From: Congzhengia minquanensis
Lineage (GTDB): Bacteria; Bacillota; Clostridia; UBA1381; UBA9506
Assembly (NCBI RefSeq): GCF_014384785.1
Contig: NZ_JACRSU010000003.1
Coordinates: 248,001-312,000 of the forward strand
Length of the DNA stretch: 64,000 bases
Direction of reading: 5' to 3'
Under the pieces are notes generated by a model, which had not been told where the DNA came from, ran no database searches, and worked only from the letters and a program-made list of their open reading frames with translations. The position numbers and the translations under genes were made by a program. Of the stretch, positions 8,230 to 16,504 are shown in pieces (positions within the stretch are counted from its first letter, which is position 1; every line of letters begins with the position of its first letter).

Positions 8230-9669
8230 CTATTTTAACAAACTGATAGAGTCCTTAATGGTTTTTTCCAAAGCTTCTTCACCATATTTGTCAATGTCTT
8301 TCTTGTTCTTTTCCTCGTGGGTTAAACAGCCCGCGCCGCCGATACAGCCGTTAATGCAGGCCATGCCCTCAATAAAGTTGTTGGGCAAAACACCTTTTGT
8401 GGCCTTTAAAAGCGCAACCCTGCACGCCTCAATGCCGTCGCAGGAAACCGGTTTATAGTCAAAATCGGTGATGCCGTGTTCTTTTAAACCCTGGGCCACC
8501 GCGTCGGTCAGGCCGCCGCTGCGGGCAAAAATACGCCCGAAATATGAGGCGTTGTCCAAAACGTCCTCAGACAAGTCCATAATGTCCATATCGCGGCTGT
8601 CAAACAGCGCCTGCAGCTCCTCAAAGGTAATAACGCTGTCGATAAAGGGACGAACGGTCTCTTTTTGAAACTCCATTTTTTTGGCCGTGCAGGGGCCGAT
8701 AAACACAATTTTGCAGTCCGGCTCCTTTTCTTTCATGTGTTTTGCAATGGTGGCCATGGGAGAAAGATTGTGAGAAATGTGATCCACCAGGCTCGGAAAC
8801 GATTTGTGAATATAGTCCACAAAAGCGGGACAGCAGGAGCTGGTTAAAAATGTGTCGCTTTCGGCAAGCTCTTTCGACTCGGCAAACGCCACCATGTCTG
8901 CGCCCAACGCTGCCTCAACCACATGGTAAAAGCCCAATTCTTTAATTCCCGTAATAATCTGCCCCAGCTTCGCATAGCTGAACTGGCCGGCAATAGACGG
9001 GGCCACCACGGCATATACCTTATAGTTTTTATTGTTTTCACTCTTTTTTAAAATGTCAATTACGTCTAAAATGAACGACTTGTCGGCAATGGCACCGAAG
9101 GGGCACTGATAAACGCAGGCGCCGCAGGCGATGCACTTGGAATTGTCGATGGTCGCGGCCTTGTTTTCGTCCTCCCCCATATGAATGGCATTCACCTTGC
9201 AAGCGTTTTCGCAGGGACGTTTGCGGTTTGTGATGGCGGAGTAGGGGCAAACCTTTGCGCAGCGGCCGCAGTTCACACATTTCGACTGGTCAATGTGGGC
9301 TTTTTGGTGCTCGTCAAAGGAAATGGCACCCCGGGGGCACACGTCTTCGCAGCGGTGGGCAATACACCCGCGGCAGCTCTCTGTCACGTCATATCCGCTG
9401 ACAGGACATTCGTCGCAGGCAATGTCAATTACCTCAATTACGTTGGGATTTTCTTTGTCCCCGCCCATGGCCAGCTTCATGCGCTCCCAAACAATGGCCC
9501 GCTCCTTATAAACGCAGCACCGCATGGTAGATTCTTTTCCCGGAATAATGCGCTTAGGAATTTCGCCCATTTTTTTCAGCAGACTGTCGTTCCAGGCCTC
9601 GCGGGCAATTTCCCGCAGAATTTTATATTTTAAGTGCTGGACCTTTGTATCAAATTTTCTTAGTTTCAT
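8230..9669 (-). CDS. Monomeric [FeFe]-hydrogenase-family protein with ferredoxin clusters
   Basis: 479 residues from ATG 9669 (GAGG eight bases upstream; the GTG at 9678 would overlap that site). Residues 70-200 carry several Cys groups: 'CDECP', 'CRGCIAHRCEDVCP', 'CVNCGRCAKVCP' and 'CIACGACVYQCP', so at least two 4Fe-4S clusters. The H-cluster signatures are 'TSSCCPAF' near 276, 'GPCTAKKMEF' near 326 and 'MACINGCIGGAGC' near 441. This resembles the group B/HydA2 type, thought to oxidise or evolve H2 with ferredoxin in the cytoplasm. It is the last gene of a four-gene operon with a sensory hydrogenase and a phosphatase, so it is either the regulated enzyme or part of the sensing device. Maturases are not in this window. 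Confidence 0.85.
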   Translation of the reverse strand: MKLRKFDTKVQHLKYKILREIAREAWNDSLLKKMGEIPKRIIPGKESTMRCCVYKERAIVWERMKLAMGGDKENPNVIEVIDIACDECPVSGYDVTESCRGCIAHRCEDVCPRGAISFDEHQKAHIDQSKCVNCGRCAKVCPYSAITNRKRPCENACKVNAIHMGEDENKAATIDNSKCIACGACVYQCPFGAIADKSFILDVIDILKKSENNKNYKVYAVVAPSIAGQFSYAKLGQIITGIKELGFYHVVEAALGADMVAFAESKELAESDTFLTSSCCPAFVDYIHKSFPSLVDHISHNLSPMATIAKHMKEKEPDCKIVFIGPCTAKKMEFQKETVRPFIDSVITFEELQALFDSRDMDIMDLSEDVLDNASYFGRIFARSGGLTDAVAQGLKEHGITDFDYKPVSCDGIEACRVALLKATKGVLPNNFIEGMACINGCIGGAGCLTHEEKNKKDIDKYGEEALEKTIKDSISLLK

Positions 9670-9682
9670 GTTATACACCTCG

Positions 9683-10855
9683 TTAAAAATAGCTCACGTT
9701 AATGGTTTTGCCCATTGTTTTCAGCGCCCCGGAAAGCTCCTCTACCAACTGCATTTTAATGTTGAACCCAATGGGGAGGTTCGGATTCTGGTGCGCGGGG
9801 TTTACCGCCCTGCCAACATAAAAGTTGATGTCGGTTGCATCATCAAACAGCATTTTTGCAATTTTTGATGCGCCGTCTTTTTTCGTGTGCCAATCTGAAA
9901 ATAGTTTGTTTTCACCAATGTAATCTTTGGCATATTCTAAAACCTTGTTAATGGTTAAAACGCCTTCTGTCACCAAATCCACGCCTTCAATTTTTGCGGT
10001 TGGCGGAACGTCGGGGTCTAAATAGTCGATGGAGGTTTCCATTTTTTTGCCCAAAAATTCCGCAGTTATGGTTGAAGTTGTGCCGCCGGACACAATGTGT
10101 TTGCCCTGCTTTGCAAAAAACAGGGAAAGCATTTTGTTTCCGTCTTCAGGGTTTCGCGGCGGGCCGAACATTAAGTTCACAACCGAGCGTTTTCTTACCC
10201 GAACTGTTGCGGCAGTGGTGTCGTCGCCGGGCTTGTGGTTATAAAGATCGTTGCAGGCGTCCACAATCATGGCGGAAATCGCCGCGGCAGACATTTTTAC
10301 ATCATAATTGGCTTCTGCATATTCCACGATGTTTTCTCTCTGCCAGCCATAGTTTAACGTTTCGCCCACGCCGGCAAAAATGGTGCCGTCGCTCATGGCA
10401 ATGAAAGCATCGTCCTGCTCCAGCTCAATTTTCGACTCTAAAATCTGCTTGCCCGCAATCACTCTGGTTTCGGTTTCATAGTCAAAACTTTTGCCGCCCC
10501 GCAGCAAAATCACCTGGGGATTGTCATACTGAATAATTTCGGCATAGGTGTTGTTGGTAATTTTAATAATGGTAAATGTAGAATATGCAACGCCGCGGAC
10601 AGAGCAAATGGGCAGGGTTTCCATAATGGTGCTCACGCACTCTTCAATGGACATTTGCGCGGCAATCATGGTTGAAATGATGGTAGACGTTAAGGTAGAC
10701 AAAATGTTGGCCTTCACGCCGCTGCCCAGCCCATCTGCTAAAACCAAAATTGTGGTGTCGCCGTCCCGCGCAATTTGCACCATGTCGCCGCAAAGCTGTT
10801 CGCCAAACTTGTTAATGCTTTTATAGCCTACGTCAACACACAAATCATTCATCAT
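9683..10855 (-). CDS. PP2C/SpoIIE-type serine/threonine phosphatase
   Basis: 390 residues. The metal-binding Asp motifs of PP2C/SpoIIE phosphatases are visible: 'LVLADGLGSGVKANILST' near 40, 'FIAMSDGTIFAGVG' near 155 and 'GDDTTAATVRV' near 215. A C-terminal part of about 160 residues is unfamiliar. ATG at 10855 overlaps the end of the sensory hydrogenase gene by 11 bases, implying translational coupling. The gene order (sensory hydrogenase, phosphatase, catalytic hydrogenase) is that of the phosphatase-linked group C hydrogenases. The inference is that H2 sensed by the PAS protein alters phosphatase activity on an unknown phosphoprotein. No membrane segment is seen, so it is cytoplasmic. Confidence 0.85.
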   Translation of the reverse strand: MMNDLCVDVGYKSINKFGEQLCGDMVQIARDGDTTILVLADGLGSGVKANILSTLTSTIISTMIAAQMSIEECVSTIMETLPICSVRGVAYSTFTIIKITNNTYAEIIQYDNPQVILLRGGKSFDYETETRVIAGKQILESKIELEQDDAFIAMSDGTIFAGVGETLNYGWQRENIVEYAEANYDVKMSAAAISAMIVDACNDLYNHKPGDDTTAATVRVRKRSVVNLMFGPPRNPEDGNKMLSLFFAKQGKHIVSGGTTSTITAEFLGKKMETSIDYLDPDVPPTAKIEGVDLVTEGVLTINKVLEYAKDYIGENKLFSDWHTKKDGASKIAKMLFDDATDINFYVGRAVNPAHQNPNLPIGFNIKMQLVEELSGALKTMGKTINVSYF

Positions 10856-12521
10856 CTGTCAGCGTCTCCTTTAGCTTTGTCAGGGCAATTTTCGTTTCCG
10901 CTGTGGTTTCGCCCAGCAGAGATGCAATTTCCTGCACAACGCGCATCTGTTTTTCAACTACCCTGTCGGTAATCTCAACTGCAGCTTTGCACTGGTTATC
11001 CTTTGAAATTTTCATCTGTTCTTCCGCGCTGATGTCTTTCATCAAAACCATGATAATGCGGTATTCCTTGTCGTAAACAATGGTTTCTTCCACATATTTC
11101 TGATATTCAGCCAAATATTTTCGCTTGTCATACACATTTTTTTCGTTGCTTAAAGCAAGCACATAATCTGTGGGATCTAAAATCCGCACAACTGGACTGC
11201 CCAAAACGTCCGACGCGCTGGAAAGGTTTAAAATTTTCCGTGCCGCCGTGTTAATTTGCTGCACGTTTAAGTCGCAGTCAAGCACCATAATGCCGTTGGG
11301 TGTGTTGTGAATAATGGTGTCGGAAAAAGATTCGGCCTTTTCTTTTAAGAAAGGCAGGCACATGGAAAGGTCGGCCTTGCCCATAAAAACGGCCACCGCC
11401 TTGTCGCGGCAGGTGTCGTATCCGCAGCTCCCGCAATTTAATTCCTTGTCCTTCGAGGTTTTGCCCATCTTTCTTAAAATCTCGTCAATTGCCGTGCTGC
11501 CGGGCATGGGTTTCGTTGATCCCTCAAAGGCAAAGGCCCTGTCCGTCGTTAAGCTGTCTGCCGCCGGCGTTTCATATAGCCCTTCGCCATAGCCTTTGTT
11601 TACCGACAAAAGGTCCATAATGGGGTTGCGGTTTTTCTTTTTCATCACAGGGCCGCCAACACAGCTTCCGCTGCAGGCGGACATTTCAATAAAACAGTTA
11701 GAAAGCTTGTCGTTGTCAATGTCGCGCAGGGCGCTGATGCAGGCTTCCATTCCGTCAACCACAACATAGTCGAACTCTTTGTCGAGGTTCATGCTGCGCA
11801 GAATTCCACCGGAGGTGGGATAGGCGTTTGTACGGTTTTTTGTCAGTTCTGAATGGCTGGGGACAACGGAAATATTTTCGGATTCCAGCCAGCCGTCTAA
11901 TTCGTCAAAGGTTAAAACCGCATCCACAGCGCCGGGATATTTTTCTGCCTCTGCCTTTTTGGAAATACAGGGGCCAACAAACACCACTTTGCAGCCCGGG
12001 TGCTTTTTTTTCAACATTTTGCCGTGGGCGTGCATGGGCGTTACCACATTTGCAAGATAGGGCAGCGCCTTTTCAAAGTGCCGTTCAATCAGCGTGTTCA
12101 CCGTGTGGCAGCAGGAGGAAATTACAATTCGCTTTTCGCCTTTGTTAATAATGTTTTCATACTGCTTCGACACAATTTGTGCACCGATAGCGGTTTCAAA
12201 TACCCCGCGAAATCCAAGTTTTGAAAGTGCGTTTTCCACATCTTTTGCGGTGCATGACTGAAACCAGGCGGTATAGGAAGGCGCAAGGCTGACGTAAACT
12301 TCGTCGCCTGCAGCGATAAGCGATTTTACCTGATCCACGTCGTTTCGGATTTGTTTTGCGTTCTGCGGACAGACAACATAACATTCGCCGCACAAAACAC
12401 ACTCGTCGCGGATGATGTGGGCCTGGCCGGCAGTGAATTTTAAAGATTTCACAGGACAGTGCCTGATGCATTTATAGCAATTTTTACAGTTGGATTTTTT
12501 TGTTTCCAAACATTCTGCCAT
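10845..12521 (-). CDS. hydS: Sensory [FeFe]-hydrogenase with PAS domain (HydS-like, group C)
   Basis: 558 residues, ATG 12521 after GGAGG. Order: two 4Fe-4S sites ('CKNCYKCIRHCP', 'CVLCGECYVVCP', residues 10-50); an H-cluster domain with 'ISSCCHT' near 135, 'GPCISKKAEAE' near 184 and 'MSACSGSCVGGP' near 283; an extra Fe-S motif 'CGSCGYDTCRDKA' near 365; a PAS domain about 400-500 ('NTPNGIMVLDCDLNVQQIN'); and a helical tail. H-cluster signatures differ from catalytic hydrogenases (CCHT in place of CCPA/M), as in the putative H2-sensing group. It probably reports H2 or redox state to the coupled phosphatase. H2 binding is inferred. Confidence 0.85.
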   Translation of the reverse strand: MAECLETKKSNCKNCYKCIRHCPVKSLKFTAGQAHIIRDECVLCGECYVVCPQNAKQIRNDVDQVKSLIAAGDEVYVSLAPSYTAWFQSCTAKDVENALSKLGFRGVFETAIGAQIVSKQYENIINKGEKRIVISSCCHTVNTLIERHFEKALPYLANVVTPMHAHGKMLKKKHPGCKVVFVGPCISKKAEAEKYPGAVDAVLTFDELDGWLESENISVVPSHSELTKNRTNAYPTSGGILRSMNLDKEFDYVVVDGMEACISALRDIDNDKLSNCFIEMSACSGSCVGGPVMKKKNRNPIMDLLSVNKGYGEGLYETPAADSLTTDRAFAFEGSTKPMPGSTAIDEILRKMGKTSKDKELNCGSCGYDTCRDKAVAVFMGKADLSMCLPFLKEKAESFSDTIIHNTPNGIMVLDCDLNVQQINTAARKILNLSSASDVLGSPVVRILDPTDYVLALSNEKNVYDKRKYLAEYQKYVEETIVYDKEYRIIMVLMKDISAEEQMKISKDNQCKAAVEITDRVVEKQMRVVQEIASLLGETTAETKIALTKLKETLTDDE

Positions 12522-12547
12522 AGCGGTTCCTCCTTCCCCAAAAGGAT

Positions 12548-12790
12548 TTATTTTACGGTTTCTAATATTTGTGTTTCAAAAAAGTCTTTCACAGTTTCCG
12601 GCTTCACAGAAAAAAGCTCGCCGTCAACCGTTACGCTAACGCCGTTTACACAGTTTTGCATGCAAAACGCGCCGGAAAGCTCCACCTTATCCTGCAAATT
12701 ATGTTCGTTTACCAGGTCTTGCAGCTGTTCAATAATAGGGCGCGACCCTTTCAAGTGACAGGAACTTCCGATGCAAATTGTAACTTTCAT
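12548..12790 (-). CDS. Small thioredoxin-like 2Fe-2S ferredoxin (NuoE-like)
   Basis: 80 residues. 'CIGSSCHLKGS' near the N-terminus and 'FCMQNCVNG' near 43 give the four cysteines of a thioredoxin-fold 2Fe-2S ferredoxin, the C-terminal domain type of NuoE/HydC. It is the first gene of the hydrogen operon and probably passes electrons to or from the hydrogenase proteins in the cytoplasm. ATG at 12790 is preceded by AGGAGG. The sensory hydrogenase follows after 26 bases. Confidence 0.85.
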   Translation of the reverse strand: MKVTICIGSSCHLKGSRPIIEQLQDLVNEHNLQDKVELSGAFCMQNCVNGVSVTVDGELFSVKPETVKDFFETQILETVK

Positions 12791-12849
12791 GAATTCGTCC
12801 TCCTAAATGCTATTCTAAATTTATGACATACATATACCCTCTATATACC

Positions 12850-12878
12850 ATTGTAACGTATTTCAACCGTTTTTTCAA
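12850..12878 (-). promoter_or_regulatory. Promoter of the hydrogen operon
   Basis: On the minus strand: TTGAAA (12873-12878), 17 bases, TACAAT (12850-12855), about 60 bases before the ferredoxin start codon. No Rex-type palindrome was seen here, unlike at adhE. Confidence 0.5.
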
Positions 12879-12904
12879 CATATTTATGCTAAAAAACAAA
12901 AAAT

Positions 12905-12980
12905 TATGACAAAAAAATAACGAGCAAAAGAAAACCCGGGCAAACCGCATGAAAAAGCGGTCTCCCGGGTGGGTTTGCTC
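12905..12980 (-). terminator. Compound terminator of the deacetylase-chromate-HD operon
   Basis: Nested inverted repeats: GAGCAAA/TTTGCTC (12922-12928, 12974-12980), ACCCGGG/CCCGGGT (12934-12940, 12964-12970) and CCGC/GCGG. On the minus strand the structure is followed by a T-rich stretch. It overlaps the stop codon of the HD gene by two bases. Confidence 0.75.
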
Positions 12981-13449
12981 AGTTAAAAATTGGAATTTTT
13001 AAAGAAAAGGTTTCGGCGACTGCGCTTATTTTGTCTGCAATGCACACAATGAAACCCTCCTTATGTTTCGGCGGAATGAGATTCAGCGGAAACATGTGCC
13101 GCACGATAATGTTTTTTTCAATGGCGTTCAGATCAAAATCGCGGGAAGCGTTTCTGAGCGCGCATTTTGCATGGGTAAATCCGTGAAAGTTGTGCCATCG
13201 GCCGGCGGTGTGCCAGTCGTACATAAAATAGTCATGCAGCAGCGCCCCGCGAACCAGATTTTTTTTGTTGACGTCGATATGAAATTTAAAAGCCAAATAA
13301 AGGCTTAAGCATGCCACGTTGTAGGAATGTTCAAAAATGCTTGTGCAGCCGTGCTGAATGTGTTTCTTTTCCGCTTGCATGCAGTCGGAGGAGAGAATGT
13401 CGCCTCCATACTGTTCTACTAATGTTTCTACATATTTTTCCAAAGTCAT
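12979..13449 (-). CDS. HD-domain protein (putative metal-dependent phosphohydrolase)
   Basis: 156 residues from ATG 13449; AGGTGG lies just upstream and overlaps the earlier GTG at 13458, which is therefore unlikely. The HD superfamily signature is visible as a His in 'QHGCTSIFEHSYNVA', the HD pair in 'LLHDYFMYDW', and downstream His residues in 'IIVRHMFPLN' and the Asp of 'CIADKISAVAE'. These coordinate one or two metals in nucleotide or phosphate hydrolases. It is the last gene of an operon with two chromate-transporter-like subunits (16-25 bases after the previous gene). Substrate unknown. Confidence 0.8.
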   Translation of the reverse strand: MTLEKYVETLVEQYGGDILSSDCMQAEKKHIQHGCTSIFEHSYNVACLSLYLAFKFHIDVNKKNLVRGALLHDYFMYDWHTAGRWHNFHGFTHAKCALRNASRDFDLNAIEKNIIVRHMFPLNLIPPKHKEGFIVCIADKISAVAETFSLKIPIFN

Positions 13450-13473
13450 ACGTTCCACCTGTTTTAGATTTAT

Positions 13474-14034
13474 TTAAAGTTTCAGTAAAGCACCCAATAT
13501 GCCTGCAAGAATGATATAAAATATGGGGTGCAGTTTTAGTTTGTTCGTTAAAATTAAAAAAATGAAAAATAAAATAGCCGCCCGAACATCTAACGACGCA
13601 AAAACGGTCTGTATCTGGCCGTTAAAATCATTGAGCACTGCCGAACCAATCAGCCCTAAAGCCACCGACGCAATCATGCCGGTCGTTGCTGGACGCACAC
13701 CGTACAATGCATGTTCAACATACAGATTATTTTTAAATTTGTCAAACATTTTTCCAATTATTAGAATCGTTATCACTGACGGTGCAACCAAACCTATGGT
13801 TGAGCAAACCGCGCCAAAAAATCCTGACACCGCATAACCCGCATAGGTTGCCACATTCACGCCTATGGGGCCGGGGGTAGATTCCGATATGGCAATCATG
13901 TCTGACAAAAACTCTTTCGTAAACCAACCCAGCCGGTCAGACATCTCATATAAAAATGGTACTGTGGCAAGCCCGCCGCCAATGGCAAACAACCCCGTTT
14001 TAAAAAATTCAAACAGCAGTTGGAGGAAAATCAT
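13474..14034 (-). CDS. chrA: Chromate-transporter-family half subunit (second of pair)
   Basis: 186 residues, strongly hydrophobic, half the size of a full-length ChrA. The N-terminal signature 'FKTGLFAIGGGLATVPFLYE' and 'AISESTPGPIGVNVATYAGY' match the chromate ion transporter domain; about five to six membrane segments are apparent. Many Firmicutes encode ChrA as two separate half-size genes, which assemble as a heterodimer. Start ATG at 14034 overlaps the stop of the first subunit by four bases (ATGA). The physiological substrate in gut anaerobes is uncertain; chromate or another oxyanion has been proposed for the family. Confidence 0.9.
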   Translation of the reverse strand: MIFLQLLFEFFKTGLFAIGGGLATVPFLYEMSDRLGWFTKEFLSDMIAISESTPGPIGVNVATYAGYAVSGFFGAVCSTIGLVAPSVITILIIGKMFDKFKNNLYVEHALYGVRPATTGMIASVALGLIGSAVLNDFNGQIQTVFASLDVRAAILFFIFLILTNKLKLHPIFYIILAGILGALLKL

Positions 14035-14579
14035 TTTGCATTTCCTCCCTTTTTACCGCGCTTAAAAAGCAGGCCTGCACATGCGCCGGCAATCACAAAA
14101 TAAATCGGTGAGAGCTGAAAGAAGAAAGAGAGCAGGCAGGAGCAAACGGCGATACAGAGACAAATCTTATCCTGCACCGCAGATTTTCCTATGGTAAACA
14201 CAGCATTTACCACCAGCACGGCAACAATAATCCGAATGCCGCCGAAAATGTGGCCGGTGATTTCATATTGTGCAAAGTTTTTTAAAAACCGGGCAATGAT
14301 GATGATTATGATAAAGGAGGGGGCTACAACGCCCAGCGTTGCCCAAATTCCGCCCCAAGCGCCGCTTGCCTTTCGGCCCACAAAGGTAGCTACATTTACG
14401 GCAATGGCCCCGGGCGTGCACTGAGACAGGGCAAAATAGTCTACCAGCTCCTCTTCGGTGCACCAATTTTTGCGCTGGCAAAGCTCAACCTTCATAAGCT
14501 CCAGCATGGCATAACCGCCGCCGAAGGTAAATGCGCCGATTTTAAAGAAAGCGGCAAACAGCTGCAACAATTTTTTCAT
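14031..14579 (-). CDS. chrA: Chromate-transporter-family half subunit (first of pair)
   Basis: 182 residues from ATG 14579, which has GGGATGA upstream; TTG at 14585 is possible. The signature 'FFKIGAFTFGGGYAMLELMK' and 'FALSQCTPGAIAVNVATFVG' identify the N-terminal-type chromate transporter domain with five to six membrane helices. It overlaps its partner subunit and nearly abuts the upstream deacetylase, so all are probably translated from one mRNA. Confidence 0.9.
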   Translation of the reverse strand: MKKLLQLFAAFFKIGAFTFGGGYAMLELMKVELCQRKNWCTEEELVDYFALSQCTPGAIAVNVATFVGRKASGAWGGIWATLGVVAPSFIIIIIIARFLKNFAQYEITGHIFGGIRIIVAVLVVNAVFTIGKSAVQDKICLCIAVCSCLLSFFFQLSPIYFVIAGACAGLLFKRGKKGGNAK

Positions 14580-14581
14580 TG

Positions 14582-15265
14582 TCAAATCATCCCAAAGTGT
14601 TCAAAAACTTCCCGGTTTGTGCCATAGAAAATGTCGTCTTTACTGCCCATCATTTTGCAGAAGCGTTCCATGCGCTCCCAGCCGTTCTCTATGTCAAATT
14701 CATAGCTGTGTCCCCAAACATAAAATATCTGCGGTTTGTCCGGGGTGAGGCGTAAAAACTGCTCTCCCAGCTCAAACAGCTTTTCATCTGCATGGTGGCA
14801 CGTTGCGTTATAGCGCAGCATATCCTGTTCTAAGTCGAAGCTGTGGGTCACAGCGGTTGTGCGCGCATATTTTAAGCCAGCGTTATGAATTACCTCCACC
14901 GATTCGTCCGTATATGCGCCAAAGGCATAGGCCATGCCGCAAATGTCGGTTTGAAACAGTTTTTCTAAGTTTTTCTTGTCTTCAAAAATTTCTGTTTCCG
15001 TCTTAATACGGTCTGCGTCTTTTAAATTGATGTGGTTAAGACCGTGAACTGCAATTTCATGCCCCTTATAAAGCGTGTCTAACCCCTCTGAATTCATTCT
15101 GTAAACGGGGACGATATCTTTGTAATACCAAGGTTTGTCGTGCTTTTGAATTCCGCTGTTTAAGTTAAAGGTGCCTTTTAAGCCAAATTTATTAAAAATT
15201 TCAAGCAGTTTCCTGTCCTGTTCTACGCCGTCGTCATAGCTGAACGTCAGTGCTTTTTGAATCAT
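14582..15265 (-). CDS. Polysaccharide-deacetylase-family protein (no signal peptide)
   Basis: 227 residues from ATG 15265; AGGAG lies eight bases upstream and overlaps the alternative GTG at 15274. 'LTFSYDDGVEQDRKLL' holds the Asp-Asp pair of the NodB fold, 'EIAVHGLNHINLKD' the metal-binding His residues, and 'GMAYAFGAYTDESV' the third motif. There is no export signal, so it is probably a cytoplasmic deacetylase of a soluble sugar or peptide substrate, or a related hydrolase. It is the first gene of the operon leading to the chromate transporter and HD genes; the functional link is unclear. Confidence 0.85.
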   Translation of the reverse strand: MIQKALTFSYDDGVEQDRKLLEIFNKFGLKGTFNLNSGIQKHDKPWYYKDIVPVYRMNSEGLDTLYKGHEIAVHGLNHINLKDADRIKTETEIFEDKKNLEKLFQTDICGMAYAFGAYTDESVEVIHNAGLKYARTTAVTHSFDLEQDMLRYNATCHHADEKLFELGEQFLRLTPDKPQIFYVWGHSYEFDIENGWERMERFCKMMGSKDDIFYGTNREVFEHFGMI

Positions 15266-15334
15266 GTTCGTCACTCCTGGTGCTTTTTTTTCATTATATC
15301 ACGTTTTTTCTTCTGCGTCAACAAATCAATCTGG

Positions 15335-15363
15335 TTGAAATTTCAGCCAAAATGTGATAAAAT
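15335..15363 (+). promoter_or_regulatory. aroB promoter
   Basis: TTGAAA (15335-15340), 17-base spacer, TAAAAT (15358-15363), 33 bases before the ATG. Confidence 0.65.
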
Positions 15364-15395
15364 AAATACCGAAATACTGAAAGAAAGGCTTGACA

Positions 15396-16466
15396 ATGAT
15401 GAAAACGCTCCATGTAACCGTACCAAACCATGAATATGATATTTTAATTGGAAAAAATATATTAAACCAGGCGGCGGAATATGTGAAAAATGTTTCGAAT
15501 CCTGCAAAAATTATGATTGTAACGGATGAAAACGTTAACCGGTTTTATGGGGAACGGCTTATCAATTCCTTAGAGCAGATTGCAGATGTAAAAACCGTTG
15601 TGCTTCCGGCAGGCGAAACCACAAAATCGCTGGACTTTCTAAAGCAGCTTTATGACGCAGCTTTCGATTTCGGCATGACGCGGGCTGATTTAATGGTAGC
15701 TCTCGGCGGCGGTGTGGTGGGTGACCTTGCGGGCTTTTGTGCGTCAACGCTATTTCGCGGAGTTGATGTTATTCAAATTCCTACAACCCTCCTGGCCCAG
15801 GTAGACAGCTCCGTAGGAGGAAAAACCGCCATCGACGTGCCTCAGGGCAAAAATTTGGTAGGCACATTCTATCAGCCGAAACAGGTTATCATTGACACGG
15901 AAACGTTAAAAACGCTGCCGGGCAAGGAATTTGCAAGCGGTTTGGCCGAAGTCATAAAATATGGTGCGATTTGGGACAAAGCGCTGTTTTCACGGCTTGA
16001 AGAAGCAGAAGGCAAAGATGCGCTGTTGGAAAACATTGCAGATATTGTGTTCACCTGCTGCGACATTAAACGGCAGGTGGTGGAAAAAGACGAACATGAC
16101 ACCGGCTTAAGAATGATTTTAAATTTCGGCCACACCGCAGGGCACATTGTGGAAAAGGCTTATCATTACACGGGCTATACCCACGGCCAAGCGGTGGCCT
16201 TTGGAATGATTGTTGCATCGCGCCTTGGTGAAAAAATGGGCCGTACTGCACTGGGAACCGCAGAAAGAGTTTTAAAACTTATTAAGAAAAATGGCCTGCC
16301 CACCGCAATTGACATAGAGGAACAACAGCTTATGGGCGCGGCTTTAGACAAAAAGGCAACTGGTAGCAGCATCAGCGTAATTTTGTTAAAAGAAATTGGA
16401 AAATGTGAAATTTACAAAATGCCGGTTACAGAATTTGCTGACAGGTGTAAAGAGATTTGGAAATAA
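15396..16466 (+). CDS. aroB: 3-dehydroquinate synthase
   Basis: 356 residues, normal length. It converts DAHP to 3-dehydroquinate, the second step of the shikimate pathway, using NAD and a divalent metal. Visible family motifs: 'ALGGGVVGDLAGFCA' (NAD binding), 'QIPTTLLAQVDSSVGGKTAID', 'LASGLAEVIKYGAI', 'EKDEHDTGLRMILNFGHTAGH' with metal-binding His, and 'YTHGQAVAFGM' with the further His. ATG at 15396 lies seven bases after AAAGG; the frame is open to a TTG two codons earlier. It stands alone, with its own promoter and terminator, away from other aromatic genes. Confidence 0.96.
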   Translation: MMKTLHVTVPNHEYDILIGKNILNQAAEYVKNVSNPAKIMIVTDENVNRFYGERLINSLEQIADVKTVVLPAGETTKSLDFLKQLYDAAFDFGMTRADLMVALGGGVVGDLAGFCASTLFRGVDVIQIPTTLLAQVDSSVGGKTAIDVPQGKNLVGTFYQPKQVIIDTETLKTLPGKEFASGLAEVIKYGAIWDKALFSRLEEAEGKDALLENIADIVFTCCDIKRQVVEKDEHDTGLRMILNFGHTAGHIVEKAYHYTGYTHGQAVAFGMIVASRLGEKMGRTALGTAERVLKLIKKNGLPTAIDIEEQQLMGAALDKKATGSSISVILLKEIGKCEIYKMPVTEFADRCKEIWK

Positions 16467-16504
16467 TAAAAAGCCGCACAAATTTTTGTGCGGCTTTTTA
16501 TTAT
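16464..16504. terminator. Bidirectional terminator between aroB and the YbjN-like gene
   Basis: A near-perfect inverted repeat centred on AAAGCCGCACAAA/TTTGTGCGGCTTT with A-run and T-run on the two sides, able to serve both convergent genes. Confidence 0.9.

Noticed and set aside
9181..9633. 150-codon plus-strand frame opposite the [FeFe]-hydrogenase
   Set aside because: It is a shadow of the ferredoxin-type cysteine motifs on the other strand.
15275..15395. Riboswitch ahead of aroB
   Set aside because: The promoter lies only about 60 bases upstream, leaving a leader too short for a riboswitch.
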